A stretch of 63,677 nt of DNA. Origin: Nitrosovibrio sp. Nv17. Lineage in GTDB: Bacteria; Pseudomonadota; Gammaproteobacteria; Burkholderiales; Nitrosomonadaceae. How positions within the stretch are numbered: the stretch's first letter is position 1; every line of letters begins with the position of its first letter. Below the pieces are notes generated by a model, which saw only the letters and a list, made by a program, of their open reading frames with translations, was not told the DNA's origin and did not search any database. The DNA is taken from contig NZ_FPIQ01000018.1 in assembly GCF_900119085.1 (NCBI RefSeq), forward strand, positions 1-63,677. Direction: 5' to 3'. Below, piece by piece: positions 9,556 through 18,183 of the stretch. A program made the position numbers and the translations under genes.

Positions 9556-11382
9556 TTGAGTTCAACAATAGCGCAGTTAAATGCTCCGCTGGCACAAGCG
9601 TCTGCTCTTCGATCGTCAGACGAGCTTGCGGTGGCGCTTGCGCCCACTCCCACCTCCAATACCCAGCCACAGAGGCTGGCCGACTTCGAAACGCTCACGG
9701 CGGCCCTGGAATACGCAGCGACCGGAGAAACCGGATACAACTTCTACGATGCCAGGGGAAATCTGCGCTCGGTGCTGCCCTACCGGGCCCTGAGACACAA
9801 CGCGCGCGCGCAGGCCCGCCGTCTGGCGGGGCTCGGCATGACTCGCGGCGACCGGGTTGCCCTCATCGCCGATACCACACCGGAATTCGTGGAATTGTTC
9901 TACGCGTGCCGCTATGCCGGGCTGGTTCCCTTTGCGATGCCCGTTCCGGTCAATCTTGGCAGCCACGCGGTCTATGTGCAGCAGCTCAGGGGAATGCTGG
10001 AAAGCGGCCAGGCCGCCGCCGCGCTGGCCAACCTTGACTATGTGGGCTTTCTTGCCGAAGCCGCTGCCGGATCCGAAAGGCTGAAGTGGGTCGGCACACC
10101 CGAGCAACTGGGCGAGCGCCCGGCCACGCAAGTGGAATTGCTTGAAAACCACCCGGATGAAGTCGCCTACCTCCAATTCACCTCCGGCAGCACGCGCGCG
10201 CCGCGCGGCGTGATCATCACCGAGCGGGCGCTCATGAGCAACCTGCAGGGAATCGTGCGCAACGGCCTGGAGATCGGCCCCGGCGACCGCAGTGCCTCGT
10301 GGCTGCCCTTCTACCACGACATGGGGCTGGTGGGCATGGTGATGGCCCCGATGGTGGCACAAGTGTCGGTCGATTACCTGGCCACCCGCGACTTTGCCAT
10401 CCGGCCTTTGCAATGGCTGCGCCTGATCAGCCGCAATCGTGCCACCGTCGCGTTCAGCCAGCCGTTCGGACTCAAGCTCTGCACGCTGCGGGTGCGCGAT
10501 TCCGACCTGGAGGAACTCGACCTGAGTTGCTGGCGGGCTGCCGGTGTCGGTGCGGAGATGATACGGCCGGATACCCTGAGGAACTTCGCCGAGAAATTCG
10601 CCCCGGCGGGTTTTGACGTGCGCGCCTTCCTGCCCTGCTACGGGCTGGCGGAATCGACGCTGGCCGTCACCTTTTCCAAGGTCGGCCATGGCTTCGACAG
10701 CCTGCGTGTGGATGCCGGGACGCTGGTAGACAAGAAGATGGCGGTACGCCTCCAGGTGGAAGGCAGGAAGTATAGCGAATTCGTGAACTGCGGCCGCCCG
10801 CTGCCCGGACATATCGTCAAGGTGGTCGACGAAGCCGGGCAGGCCGTGCCCGATCTGAGGGTGGGCAGTGTGCTGGTGCATGGCAACAGCATCATGGCCG
10901 GCTATTTCAACAACCCTGAGGACAGCCAGAGATCCCTCCTCCCCGGAAACTGGCTGGATACCGGGGATTTGGGGTTCATCTTCGAAGGCGACCTGTATGT
11001 CACCGGTCGCCGTACCGACGTCATCATCGTCAACGGTCGCAATATCCGCGCGCAGGATATCGAGGAACTCGCCGAGCAGCAGCCGGAAGTCAGAACCCGG
11101 GAAGCGTCCGCCTTCGGCATCACCGATACCAGCGATGTGACCACCATCGTACTGGTCATCGAGTGCCGCCTGACCTCCGCGGCGGACCGGCAATCCCTCA
11201 TCAGCCGGCTGCAGCGGCAGGTGTACATGGCGTTCGGCGTCAATTGCCTGGTCGAGTTGGTGCCGCCGCATACATTGCCGCGCACCTCGTCCGGAAAGCT
11301 GTCGCGCTTCGCGGCACGCCAGGGCTTCATTCAGCGCACCAATCTGACGGACCAGCTATCCGCCGAGTCGGGGGACAAGTAA
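9556..11382 (+). CDS. Fatty acyl-AMP ligase / acyl-ACP synthetase (AasR-like)
   Basis: Activates a fatty acid with ATP as acyl-adenylate and probably loads it on the acyl carrier protein encoded two genes downstream. Seen: ANL-superfamily motif FTSGSTRAPRGVII, WLPFYHDMGLVG (typical of fatty acyl-AMP ligases), CYGLAESTL, WLDTGDLGF, and a C-terminal GRNIRAQDIE and SSGKLSR. Start: TTG 9556 is preferred because GGAGGAGA ends five bases upstream; an ATG at 9523 in frame would add 11 residues but lacks such a site. First gene of a five-gene cluster. FAALs also serve polyketide/lipopeptide pathways, but the neighbours favour sphingoid lipid synthesis. Confidence 0.9.
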   Translation: MSSTIAQLNAPLAQASALRSSDELAVALAPTPTSNTQPQRLADFETLTAALEYAATGETGYNFYDARGNLRSVLPYRALRHNARAQARRLAGLGMTRGDRVALIADTTPEFVELFYACRYAGLVPFAMPVPVNLGSHAVYVQQLRGMLESGQAAAALANLDYVGFLAEAAAGSERLKWVGTPEQLGERPATQVELLENHPDEVAYLQFTSGSTRAPRGVIITERALMSNLQGIVRNGLEIGPGDRSASWLPFYHDMGLVGMVMAPMVAQVSVDYLATRDFAIRPLQWLRLISRNRATVAFSQPFGLKLCTLRVRDSDLEELDLSCWRAAGVGAEMIRPDTLRNFAEKFAPAGFDVRAFLPCYGLAESTLAVTFSKVGHGFDSLRVDAGTLVDKKMAVRLQVEGRKYSEFVNCGRPLPGHIVKVVDEAGQAVPDLRVGSVLVHGNSIMAGYFNNPEDSQRSLLPGNWLDTGDLGFIFEGDLYVTGRRTDVIIVNGRNIRAQDIEELAEQQPEVRTREASAFGITDTSDVTTIVLVIECRLTSAADRQSLISRLQRQVYMAFGVNCLVELVPPHTLPRTSSGKLSRFAARQGFIQRTNLTDQLSAESGDK

Positions 11383-11389
11383 TCGATCT

Positions 11390-12310
11390 ATGTCGGGCTC
11401 ATGGGTGGCGGTGACCGGAGCCACCGGCTTCATCGGCGGTGCGTTGCTGGAATCCCTGACGCAGGGTGGATGGAAGATCAGGGCATTGACCCGCAGTCCT
11501 CGCAGGGCGATCGACAATTCGGTGCAATGGATCGAGGGTGACCTGGACGACCAGGATGCGCTGCGGCGGCTGGTCGAAGGGGTGTCCGCCGTGGTTCACT
11601 GCGCCGGACGGGTGCGAGGGCGATCCCTGGAAGATTTCATCGCGACCAATGTCACCGGCACGCGCAATCTCGTGCTGGCTTCGATAGAGCAAGCAGTCCC
11701 GCCATCCCGCTTCCTTCTCGTCTCCTCCCTGGCTGCCCGGCAACCGGAGCTTTCATGGTACGCTGCCAGCAAGCACATGGCCGAGCAACTGGTGAATGAG
11801 TACACGCGTGCCATCCCCTGCGCGGTTTTCCGTCCGACGGCGGTGTACGGTCCCGGCGACAAGGAGATGAGCCCGCTCTTCAGGCTTACGCGGCACGGCA
11901 TTCTGCCCATGGTGGGCCCGGTGACGATGCGTTTCGGCCTGCTGCACGTCGACGACCTGGTCTCGGCCATACGCTGCTGGCTTGCAACGCAACCGCCGCC
12001 TCAGGGCATATACGAACTCGACGACGGTCTGCCGGGAGGCTACGACAGTCGTGCGGTCGCCCGCATCGCGCAGGATACGTGGAAACGGCCGGTACGCTGC
12101 CTGTTCCTCCCGGCTCCGCTGGTCTCGCTGATAGCTCACGCCAACCTGTGGCTGGCACGGCGGCTGCGCTATGCGCCCATGTTGACTCCCGGAAAGGTGA
12201 GGGAACTGCGCCACCCGGACTGGGTCTGCGACATCGGACCGCTGACTCGTGCAATTCCGGGCTGGCAACCCCGCATTCGCCTGCAGGATGCCCTGTCCCA
12301 GGCGATATAA
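11390..12310 (+). CDS. NAD-dependent epimerase/dehydratase family reductase (CerR-like candidate)
   Basis: Extended short-chain dehydrogenase of 306 residues. Seen: N-terminal NAD(P) site TGATGFIGGALLESL, an SSLAA catalytic Ser strand, and the YAASK active-site motif (YxxxK) at about residue 124. Begins 8 bases after the acyl-AMP ligase stop. In Caulobacter-type sphingolipid clusters an epimerase-family enzyme beside serine palmitoyltransferase reduces the 3-keto group of the ceramide precursor; position here suggests the same job. That is inference from context, since this superfamily also includes sugar epimerases. Confidence 0.82.
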   Translation: MSGSWVAVTGATGFIGGALLESLTQGGWKIRALTRSPRRAIDNSVQWIEGDLDDQDALRRLVEGVSAVVHCAGRVRGRSLEDFIATNVTGTRNLVLASIEQAVPPSRFLLVSSLAARQPELSWYAASKHMAEQLVNEYTRAIPCAVFRPTAVYGPGDKEMSPLFRLTRHGILPMVGPVTMRFGLLHVDDLVSAIRCWLATQPPPQGIYELDDGLPGGYDSRAVARIAQDTWKRPVRCLFLPAPLVSLIAHANLWLARRLRYAPMLTPGKVRELRHPDWVCDIGPLTRAIPGWQPRIRLQDALSQAI

Positions 12311-12339
12311 TCCATCAGAAACCCGACCCGGCATCCATC

Positions 12340-12594
12340 ATGGCCAGCGACTACGAAGACGTCCTCCAGAAACTCTGCCACCACCTCCGGCAGCTTTCCC
12401 CGTCTGACGCGGACATCACGCCCCGGACCGATCTCATCGAGCAACTCGCGATCGATTCCGTCAAGCTGCTGAACCTGGTCATGGAAATCGAGGATGAATT
12501 CGATATCTCGGTCCCGATCAACGCGCTTGCGGACGTGCAGACGGTGGACGAACTGACGAACCTGATTCTGCGCATCAGGTCGGAGGCACGGTGA
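12340..12594 (+). CDS. Acyl carrier protein (AcpR-like, dedicated)
   Basis: 84 residues, acidic, with the phosphopantetheine attachment Ser at about residue 40 in LAIDSVKLLNLVMEIEDEF. Distinct from the housekeeping AcpP (different core sequence around the Ser). Lies between the reductase and the alpha-oxoamine synthase; its stop overlaps the next gene's GTG by four bases (GTGA). Probably carries the long-chain acyl group from the acyl-AMP ligase to the PLP enzyme. Confidence 0.9.
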   Translation: MASDYEDVLQKLCHHLRQLSPSDADITPRTDLIEQLAIDSVKLLNLVMEIEDEFDISVPINALADVQTVDELTNLILRIRSEAR

Positions 12595-13778
12595 GCCTCC
12601 TGGACAAGCTGGATGCGGTGGCGGCGGCGAGAAAAGCCCTGCTACCCGAAGGCATGGACGTCTTCGGCATTCCCGTGGGACAGATCCACTCCACGACGGA
12701 AGCCGAGATCGGCGGGCGCCGCATCCTTTTTCTGGGCACAAACAACTATCTGGGCCTGACCTTCGCGCCCGAGTGCCTGAAAGCTGCGCACGAGGCGCTC
12801 GACGCCGAAGGCACCGGCACCACCGGCTCGCGCATGGCCAGCGGCAGCTACGGCGGCCATCGGGCGCTGGAACGGGAGTTCGCGGAATTCTACGGAGTCC
12901 TGTCGTGCATCGTCTTCACTACCGGCTACCAAGCGAATCTCGCCACGATTTCCTGCCTGGCGGGCGCAGGGGACGTCATCCTGATCGATGCCGATTCCCA
13001 CGCCAGCATCTATGATGGCTGCCGCTTGAGCGGTGCCGAGATTATCCGGTTCCGCCACAACGACATGGCCGATCTGGACAAGCGGCTGCGCCGCCTGGGC
13101 GAACGGTCGCGCTCGACCCTGATCGTCGCCGAGGGTATCTACAGCATGCTGGGAGATCGCGCGGCGCTGGCCGACATGGTCCGCCTGAAGGACGCCTACG
13201 GCAGCGTGCTGCTGCTGGACGAGGCTCACTCCCTCGGTGTGCTGGGCGCAACCGGGCAGGGCCTGGTAGAGGAAACCGGCCTGATCGAGGGAGTCGATTT
13301 CATCACCGGCACCTTCAGCAAGAGCCTGGGCGGCATCGGCGGATACTGTATCAGCAATCATCCCCAGCTCGATCAACTGCGCTACGTGAGCCGTCCCTAT
13401 ATCTTCACGGCCTCGCCCTCACCGGCCACCATCGCCTCCACCCGGGCGGCGCTTCGTCTGCTGCGCGATGGAACGACGCTGCGCGAACAGCTCTGGAGCA
13501 ATGCCCACCGACTCTATTCCCGCCTGCACGAGCTCGGTTACCGGCTGGGGCCGGAGCCCAGCCCCATCGTCGCCGCGATACTGGATACGCCGCAGCAGGC
13601 GCTGGCGTTATGGAGCGGCCTGCTGCAACACGGCATCTACGTCAACCTGATGCTGCCTCCCGCTGCACCGGATGGAAAATCGCTGGTACGGTGCAGCGTC
13701 AGTGCCGCCCATACCCGCGATCAGATGGATTTTGCCGGGCGGGTCTTTGCCGAGTTGCGCGCCACGGCCATGTCATGA
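12591..13778 (+). CDS. spt: Serine palmitoyltransferase-type alpha-oxoamine synthase
   Basis: PLP enzyme joining an amino acid and an acyl thioester with decarboxylation; with serine it gives 3-ketosphinganine. 395 residues, GTG start overlapping the ACP stop. Seen: NNYLGL, GTGTTGSR, DEAHSLGVLG (D210-H213) and the Schiff-base lysine K244 in TFSKSLGG, all of the fold-type I AOS family. Family relatives are KBL (glycine, acetyl-CoA), BioF (alanine, pimeloyl) and HemA (succinyl-CoA). The dedicated ACP, acyl-AMP ligase and reductase point to a long-chain substrate, so Spt is the best call; the amino acid used is inferred. Confidence 0.85.
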   Translation: MSLLDKLDAVAAARKALLPEGMDVFGIPVGQIHSTTEAEIGGRRILFLGTNNYLGLTFAPECLKAAHEALDAEGTGTTGSRMASGSYGGHRALEREFAEFYGVLSCIVFTTGYQANLATISCLAGAGDVILIDADSHASIYDGCRLSGAEIIRFRHNDMADLDKRLRRLGERSRSTLIVAEGIYSMLGDRAALADMVRLKDAYGSVLLLDEAHSLGVLGATGQGLVEETGLIEGVDFITGTFSKSLGGIGGYCISNHPQLDQLRYVSRPYIFTASPSPATIASTRAALRLLRDGTTLREQLWSNAHRLYSRLHELGYRLGPEPSPIVAAILDTPQQALALWSGLLQHGIYVNLMLPPAAPDGKSLVRCSVSAAHTRDQMDFAGRVFAELRATAMS

Positions 13779-13869
13779 AAATTCCTGCCGCCAGATGCCC
13801 TGGCTGCCCCTGGCGCGCCGGTCCTCCAGGCAACGATCGGGCTTCTGCCGTCCCTGATTCCGAAGCAGG

Positions 13870-15633
13870 ATGCGCACCCTTCTGACCTACAGCATGGTCT
13901 TCCCGCGACGCAGCGCCTACGTGCTGATGGCGCTATTGGCTGCGGGCGTCGCCGAAGGGCTCAGCCTCACCGCATTGCTTCCCCTGCTGTCGACCGCCAT
14001 CGGGGGAACGGGAGACTCGGACATTGGCCGAGTCATCGTCAGCGTGCTGCAGAAAGTCGGGATCGAGCCCACGATAGGGGCCATGCTGCTGATCATCGTC
14101 GGTGGCATGCTCGTCAAGAGCCTGATCCTGCTGCTGGCCAACCGGCAGGTCGGCTATACCGTGGCCCACGTCGCCACCACCCTGCGCCTGGAACTCATCA
14201 AGGCGCTGCTCGCCAGCCGCTGGCAATACTACCTGCGCCAGCCCATCGGCTCGCTCGCCAATTCAGTCGCCACCGAAGCCTACCGGGCGGCGAACGGTTT
14301 CGAACACAGCGCCAATGTCCTCGCTCTGGCGATGCAGGTACTGGTCTATACCGTCGTCGCCCTTTTCATCTCCTGGCAGGCGACGCTCACCTCGCTCGTC
14401 ATCGGCCTGCTGCTGCTGCTGGTACTGCATCGCCTCGTGCGGGCCACGCGCAAGGCGGGCTCCAAGCAGACGCACCTGATACGTCATTTGCTGACCTATC
14501 TCTCCGACGTGCTCAGCTCCGTCAAATCTCTCAAGGCCATGGCGCGGGACAATGTGGCCGACGCCATCCTGCGCGATCAGACCCAGCAGCTGGAGAGAGC
14601 TACCCGCCGGGAGGTCATGAGCCGGGAAGCCCTCATGGCGCTACAGGAACCGATACTCGCCGCGCTCACGGCGAGCGGCCTGTATCTGGCACTCGTCATC
14701 TGGGAGCTGTCCCTGCCCGAGGTGATGGTCATGGTCTTTCTGCTGACCCGGGTGCTCGGCCTGCTCAACAAGACCCAGCGGCGCTACCAGCAACTCGTCG
14801 CCCAGGAAAGCGCCTACTGGGCCATGCGGGCAGCCACCCAGGAGGCCCAGGCAGCCGCCGAAAGGACGACGGGTACGCTGCAGCCCACCCTGCAGCAGGA
14901 GATCAGCCTGAGGCACATCGACTTCGACTACGGCAGCAAGGTGATATTCCGGGATCTCCACATCGACATTCCCGTGAAATCCTTCACGACCATCACCGGC
15001 ACGTCGGGAATCGGAAAAAGCACGCTGCTGGATCTGCTCTGCGGATTGGCCGAACCCAAAGCAGGAGAGATCCTGATAGACGGCGTCCCCCTGCAGGATA
15101 TCAACCTGCGTCTATGGCGGCGCATGATCGGCTACGTCTCCCAGGAGACCATCCTGCTGCATGACACCATTCTCAACAATATACTGGTGGGCGCGCCCGA
15201 CCTTGACGCGGGGGATGCGGAGCGGGCATTGCATCAGGCGGGTGCCTGGGATTTCGTCAGCGCCCTGCCGGAGGGCATGCGCACCGTCGTGGGCGAACGC
15301 GGGGGACTGCTGTCAGGCGGACAGCGACAGCGCATCGCCATCGCCCGGGCGCTCGCACATCAGCCGTCCTTTCTGCTCCTGGATGAACCGACCAGCGCAC
15401 TGGATCCGCACAGCGAACAGATCATCTGCGAAACACTGCAACGGCTGGCGGAGAACTTGACCATCATCGCCGTATCCCACCAGCCTGCGGTGGTCACTGC
15501 GGCGCACACTGTCTATACCCTTTCCAAGGGAACCGCGCAACGGCTGCAGCCCGGTAACGGCGCAGACTCCCCGGCGCTCCTGGATATCGCCTCCGATCAC
15601 GCTTGGCAGCCACCCAATCGGAAGCGGCAATAA
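13870..15633 (+). CDS. ABC transporter, fused membrane and ATPase domains (MsbA/lipid exporter type)
   Basis: Half-size exporter of 587 residues: about six hydrophobic segments in residues 10-310, then a nucleotide-binding domain with Walker A TGTSGIGKSTLLD, Q-loop YVSQETILLHD, signature LSGGQRQRIAIARAL and Walker B FLLLDEPTSALD. Fifth gene in the lipid cluster, 91 bases after spt. MsbA-like transporters flip lipids across the inner membrane; the context suggests the cargo is the cluster's sphingoid product. The GIGKST Walker A (instead of GSGKST) is unusual but acceptable. Ends 10 bases from a convergent gene. Confidence 0.87.
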   Translation: MRTLLTYSMVFPRRSAYVLMALLAAGVAEGLSLTALLPLLSTAIGGTGDSDIGRVIVSVLQKVGIEPTIGAMLLIIVGGMLVKSLILLLANRQVGYTVAHVATTLRLELIKALLASRWQYYLRQPIGSLANSVATEAYRAANGFEHSANVLALAMQVLVYTVVALFISWQATLTSLVIGLLLLLVLHRLVRATRKAGSKQTHLIRHLLTYLSDVLSSVKSLKAMARDNVADAILRDQTQQLERATRREVMSREALMALQEPILAALTASGLYLALVIWELSLPEVMVMVFLLTRVLGLLNKTQRRYQQLVAQESAYWAMRAATQEAQAAAERTTGTLQPTLQQEISLRHIDFDYGSKVIFRDLHIDIPVKSFTTITGTSGIGKSTLLDLLCGLAEPKAGEILIDGVPLQDINLRLWRRMIGYVSQETILLHDTILNNILVGAPDLDAGDAERALHQAGAWDFVSALPEGMRTVVGERGGLLSGGQRQRIAIARALAHQPSFLLLDEPTSALDPHSEQIICETLQRLAENLTIIAVSHQPAVVTAAHTVYTLSKGTAQRLQPGNGADSPALLDIASDHAWQPPNRKRQ

Positions 15634-15643
15634 CGATCGACGA

Positions 15644-16240
15644 TCAGGATGCCTTGGCGCTCGCCCGGCTGCGCATCCAGAAGAATACGCCGATACCGAC
15701 CGCACCCAGCAGCAGCGCGATCTCGGTCACCCCGACTCCTCCGCCATGGCCGCCATGGCCGCCACCGCCACCGACATGGATCGGTATGCGCACGGCTGTC
15801 GCCAGCTTGCCGTTCTTTTCCGTCTCCAGCAGGATCGCGTACTGGCCCAGGTCTTCCAGGTTGACCGTGAACGTGATGCTGCCGGAAGGATAGGCCTGTG
15901 CCGGAACGGACAGGATCTCGTGCCCGCCTTCCCCATGCCCTTCCATGACCAGTCGCGCAGCGATGGGAATCTCGCGCGATTCCGGGTCCGTCAGGTCCAC
16001 CGACATGAACAGTTCGCCGGTTTCGGGAACGTGATCGCAGTACGCATGCATGGGCGGGAGATCGCCCTTCGGTTTTTCATAGGCGCTGAAAGCCACGGGG
16101 AAATCGCCTGTCTTGATGGCGCAGTCACCCGAATGATGGCCTTCGTGGGCCAGCATGAGCTGCGCCTGCGCCGGCATCATGGCCAAGGCCAGCAACGCGG
16201 AACATGCCATCCCCGCAACCCATCCAAACTTTTTGTTCAT
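15644..16240 (-). CDS. Secreted, C-terminally membrane-anchored protein with His-rich linker (unknown function)
   Basis: 198 residues. Seen: signal peptide (MNKKFGW... to AQA at about residue 26), a soluble beta-rich domain with HEGHHSGDC, MHAYCDH and EGHGEGGHE clusters, a Gly/His linker GGGGGHGGHGGG, and one C-terminal membrane helix (about 172-190) followed by RSRASAKAS. Thus periplasmic and tethered to the inner membrane. The His/Met/Cys content suggests metal (copper) binding; I do not recognise a named family. The upstream in-frame extension is discarded because the signal peptide begins at ATG 16240. Confidence 0.75.
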   Translation of the reverse strand: MNKKFGWVAGMACSALLALAMMPAQAQLMLAHEGHHSGDCAIKTGDFPVAFSAYEKPKGDLPPMHAYCDHVPETGELFMSVDLTDPESREIPIAARLVMEGHGEGGHEILSVPAQAYPSGSITFTVNLEDLGQYAILLETEKNGKLATAVRIPIHVGGGGGHGGHGGGVGVTEIALLLGAVGIGVFFWMRSRASAKAS

Positions 16241-16623
16241 GGTTTCTCCGGTTTCAAATCCTTCGATCGATCGTACGACAGACAACTCCTTGAAGCTGGA
16301 TGCGGCGGCGGGCCGCATATCGCGGATCCAGGGCCCAGACCCAGGAATCCCTGCCACGGACTCACCCCGCGGGCGCTACCCCTCATCAGGAGACCACGCC
16401 ACGCTTCCCGGTGTGCCACGGCCTCCTCGCCCTCAGCCGTACGCCATGCCCGGCCGGAGACTGAATGCAAGCGCGGATTGTATACCAAACCCTTCGGGGA
16501 TAGGAAGCAGCGCCTGCCGGCCACGTTCCCTCCCCATTTCCCGAACGGCAGACTATCGGTCTTGACGAACGTCGGACAAGAATGCCGATCGGACGGGGAA
16601 CGATCCCCGCGGAATGAAAGAAT
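16241..16623. other. Intergenic region downstream of rnpB
   Basis: About 380 bases between rnpB and the anchored His-rich gene. Contains a perfect inverted repeat CGGGGA-ACGA-TCCCCG at 16594-16609, just past the rnpB 3' end, which may act in termination or 3' processing although no T-tract follows. No credible coding region. Confidence 0.45.
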
Positions 16624-16921
16624 GAAGCTGGCCGATAAGCCGGGTTCTGTCGTGGACAATCATTCCTCTAGGCGCATCGTTGCCCATGCGCTCAAGCAAC
16701 CTACCCGCAGGCTCGGCGAGCAGCGTCATAGCCTGCCTATTTGGTCTTGCTCCGGATGGAGGTTACCGCGTTTCACCGTAACTCAATACGCTCGTCTCTG
16801 TGGCCCTGTTCCTCACCTCGCGGTGGCCGGCCATTAACCGGCATCCTGCTCTGCGGAGCCCGGACTTTCCTCCCCCCGCGCTCATGGGCTGAACACGGGC
16901 GGCGACTGTCTGGCCAGCTTC
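16624..16921 (-). ncRNA. rnpB: RNase P RNA (bacterial class A)
   Basis: Catalytic RNA of ribonuclease P, trimming tRNA 5' leaders. On the minus strand the 5' end GAAGCTGGCCAGACAG pairs with the 3' end GGCCAGCTTC (P1). Conserved elements seen: GAGGAAAGTCCGGGCTCC (CR-I), a central ACAGAG(A) region, GGTGAAACG, GGTAAG-like P15 context and the 3' block GAACCCGGCTTA(T)CGGCC. About 298 bases, typical of type A. It starts about 120 bases from a divergent lipoprotein gene. Confidence 0.95.
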
Positions 16922-17038
16922 GATCGGGATGGTATCATCAAACCCGGCCGACGGCGAGACGTGTCTTCCCGAGTCCCAAAAAGCCGCTCAGCCATGAGCA
17001 TTCAGGGTATGATCTGCGCTTTCAGAAGCCGATGCGCC

Positions 17039-17521
17039 ATGACCATGAACCGCTTCCTCCTGCTTTTGTCCATGCTGCTTCTCGTCCTGTCGGGCTGCGC
17101 AGCGCTGCGCCTGGACGACTCGATCCGTACCTCCGTCGCCGGCATCGAGCCTCTTGAAGGCAAGGGCATGGAGGCACGCTTCACGGTATACCTCCGGATC
17201 CAGAACCATGGCAACTCGCCGCTGGACTACGACGGCATCGCATTGGATCTGGATCTGCGCGGCATGAATTTCGCAAGCGGGGTCAGCGACCAGCGCGGAA
17301 CGATCCCGCGCTATGGAGAAACGGTCATCATGGTGCCGGTAACGGTACCCGCCACGACCATCATCCGCCATGTCGTCGGTTTTGCGACCGGCGACCGCAC
17401 CAAGGTCGACTACCAGCTACGCGGCAACCTCGGCGGGCAGGGGCTGGCCATGGGGCGATACTTCGACTCGAAGGGGGAGATTGCCTTGCCTGAACTGCCA
17501 GCCGAACCTGTGGTCAGATGA
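17039..17521 (+). CDS. LEA14-like (WHy domain) lipoprotein
   Basis: 160-residue predicted lipoprotein: N-terminal hydrophobic segment ending in lipobox LSGC (Cys at about residue 19), then a LEA type 2/WHy domain (YLRIQNHGNSPLDYDGIALD, with the characteristic strand pattern). Family members are associated with desiccation or envelope stress; the molecular role is unclear. ATG 17039 gives a normal signal sequence. It runs into the end of pyrE, tail to tail, with 8 bases of overlap. Confidence 0.8.
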   Translation: MTMNRFLLLLSMLLLVLSGCAALRLDDSIRTSVAGIEPLEGKGMEARFTVYLRIQNHGNSPLDYDGIALDLDLRGMNFASGVSDQRGTIPRYGETVIMVPVTVPATTIIRHVVGFATGDRTKVDYQLRGNLGGQGLAMGRYFDSKGEIALPELPAEPVVR

Positions 17522-18155
17522 TGCCATAGCGCGCGCGGTAATCCTCGATCGCACCGAGATCGGCTTCCTCGTTCCCTGCCCACCGCAGGTATTCCACGAT
17601 GTCGTCCAGATTTGCAATGCAAGCAATCTGCATTCCATATGCATGGATGGCCTCCTGCGTTGCGGACAGTTCTCCCATGCCGCGTTCCATGCGATCCAGG
17701 GCAATGATGACACCGCAAGGCACTGCGTGCGCGGCGCGGATGTGGCCGACGGATTCGCGCATCGACACGCCTGCGGAAATGACGTCATCCACGATCAGGA
17801 CGCGTCCCGCCAGAGGAGCACCCACGAGGCTCCCGCCTTCGCCATGATCCTTCGCTTCCTTGCGATTGAAGCAGAAAGGATGGTTGTGCCCATGCTCGGC
17901 CAGCGCGATGGCGATGGCGCTGACCAGCGGAATTCCCTTGTAGGCCGGACCGTACAGCATGTCGAATGCAAGCCGGGCGTCGAGGATGGCTTTGGCGTAG
18001 AATTGCCCCAGGCGCCGGAGCGAGTTGCCGTCGTTGAACGCACCGGCGTTGAAGAAGTATGGCGACATCCGCCCCGCCTTGGTCTTGAATTCGCCAAAGC
18101 GCAGCGCCCCGCAATCCACGGCGAACCCTATGAACTCCCGACGCAAAGCAGTCAT
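17514..18155 (-). CDS. pyrE: Orotate phosphoribosyltransferase
   Basis: Makes orotidine 5'-monophosphate from orotate and PRPP in pyrimidine synthesis. 213 residues, family length. Seen: FKTKAGRMSPYFFN, the YGPAYKGIPL loop, FNRKEAKDHGEGG catalytic loop and the PRPP-binding VLIVDDVISAG. ATG 18155 is chosen; upstream open sequence overlaps the divergent exonuclease gene. Only 28 bases separate the two divergent starts. Confidence 0.96.
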   Translation of the reverse strand: MTALRREFIGFAVDCGALRFGEFKTKAGRMSPYFFNAGAFNDGNSLRRLGQFYAKAILDARLAFDMLYGPAYKGIPLVSAIAIALAEHGHNHPFCFNRKEAKDHGEGGSLVGAPLAGRVLIVDDVISAGVSMRESVGHIRAAHAVPCGVIIALDRMERGMGELSATQEAIHAYGMQIACIANLDDIVEYLRWAGNEEADLGAIEDYRARYGII

Positions 18156-18183
18156 GATCCGATGACGGGCCGAAAACCAGAAC

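Noticed and set aside
9616-11271. 551-codon minus frame opposite the acyl-AMP ligase
   Set aside because: Antisense shadow of a gene with all ANL motifs.
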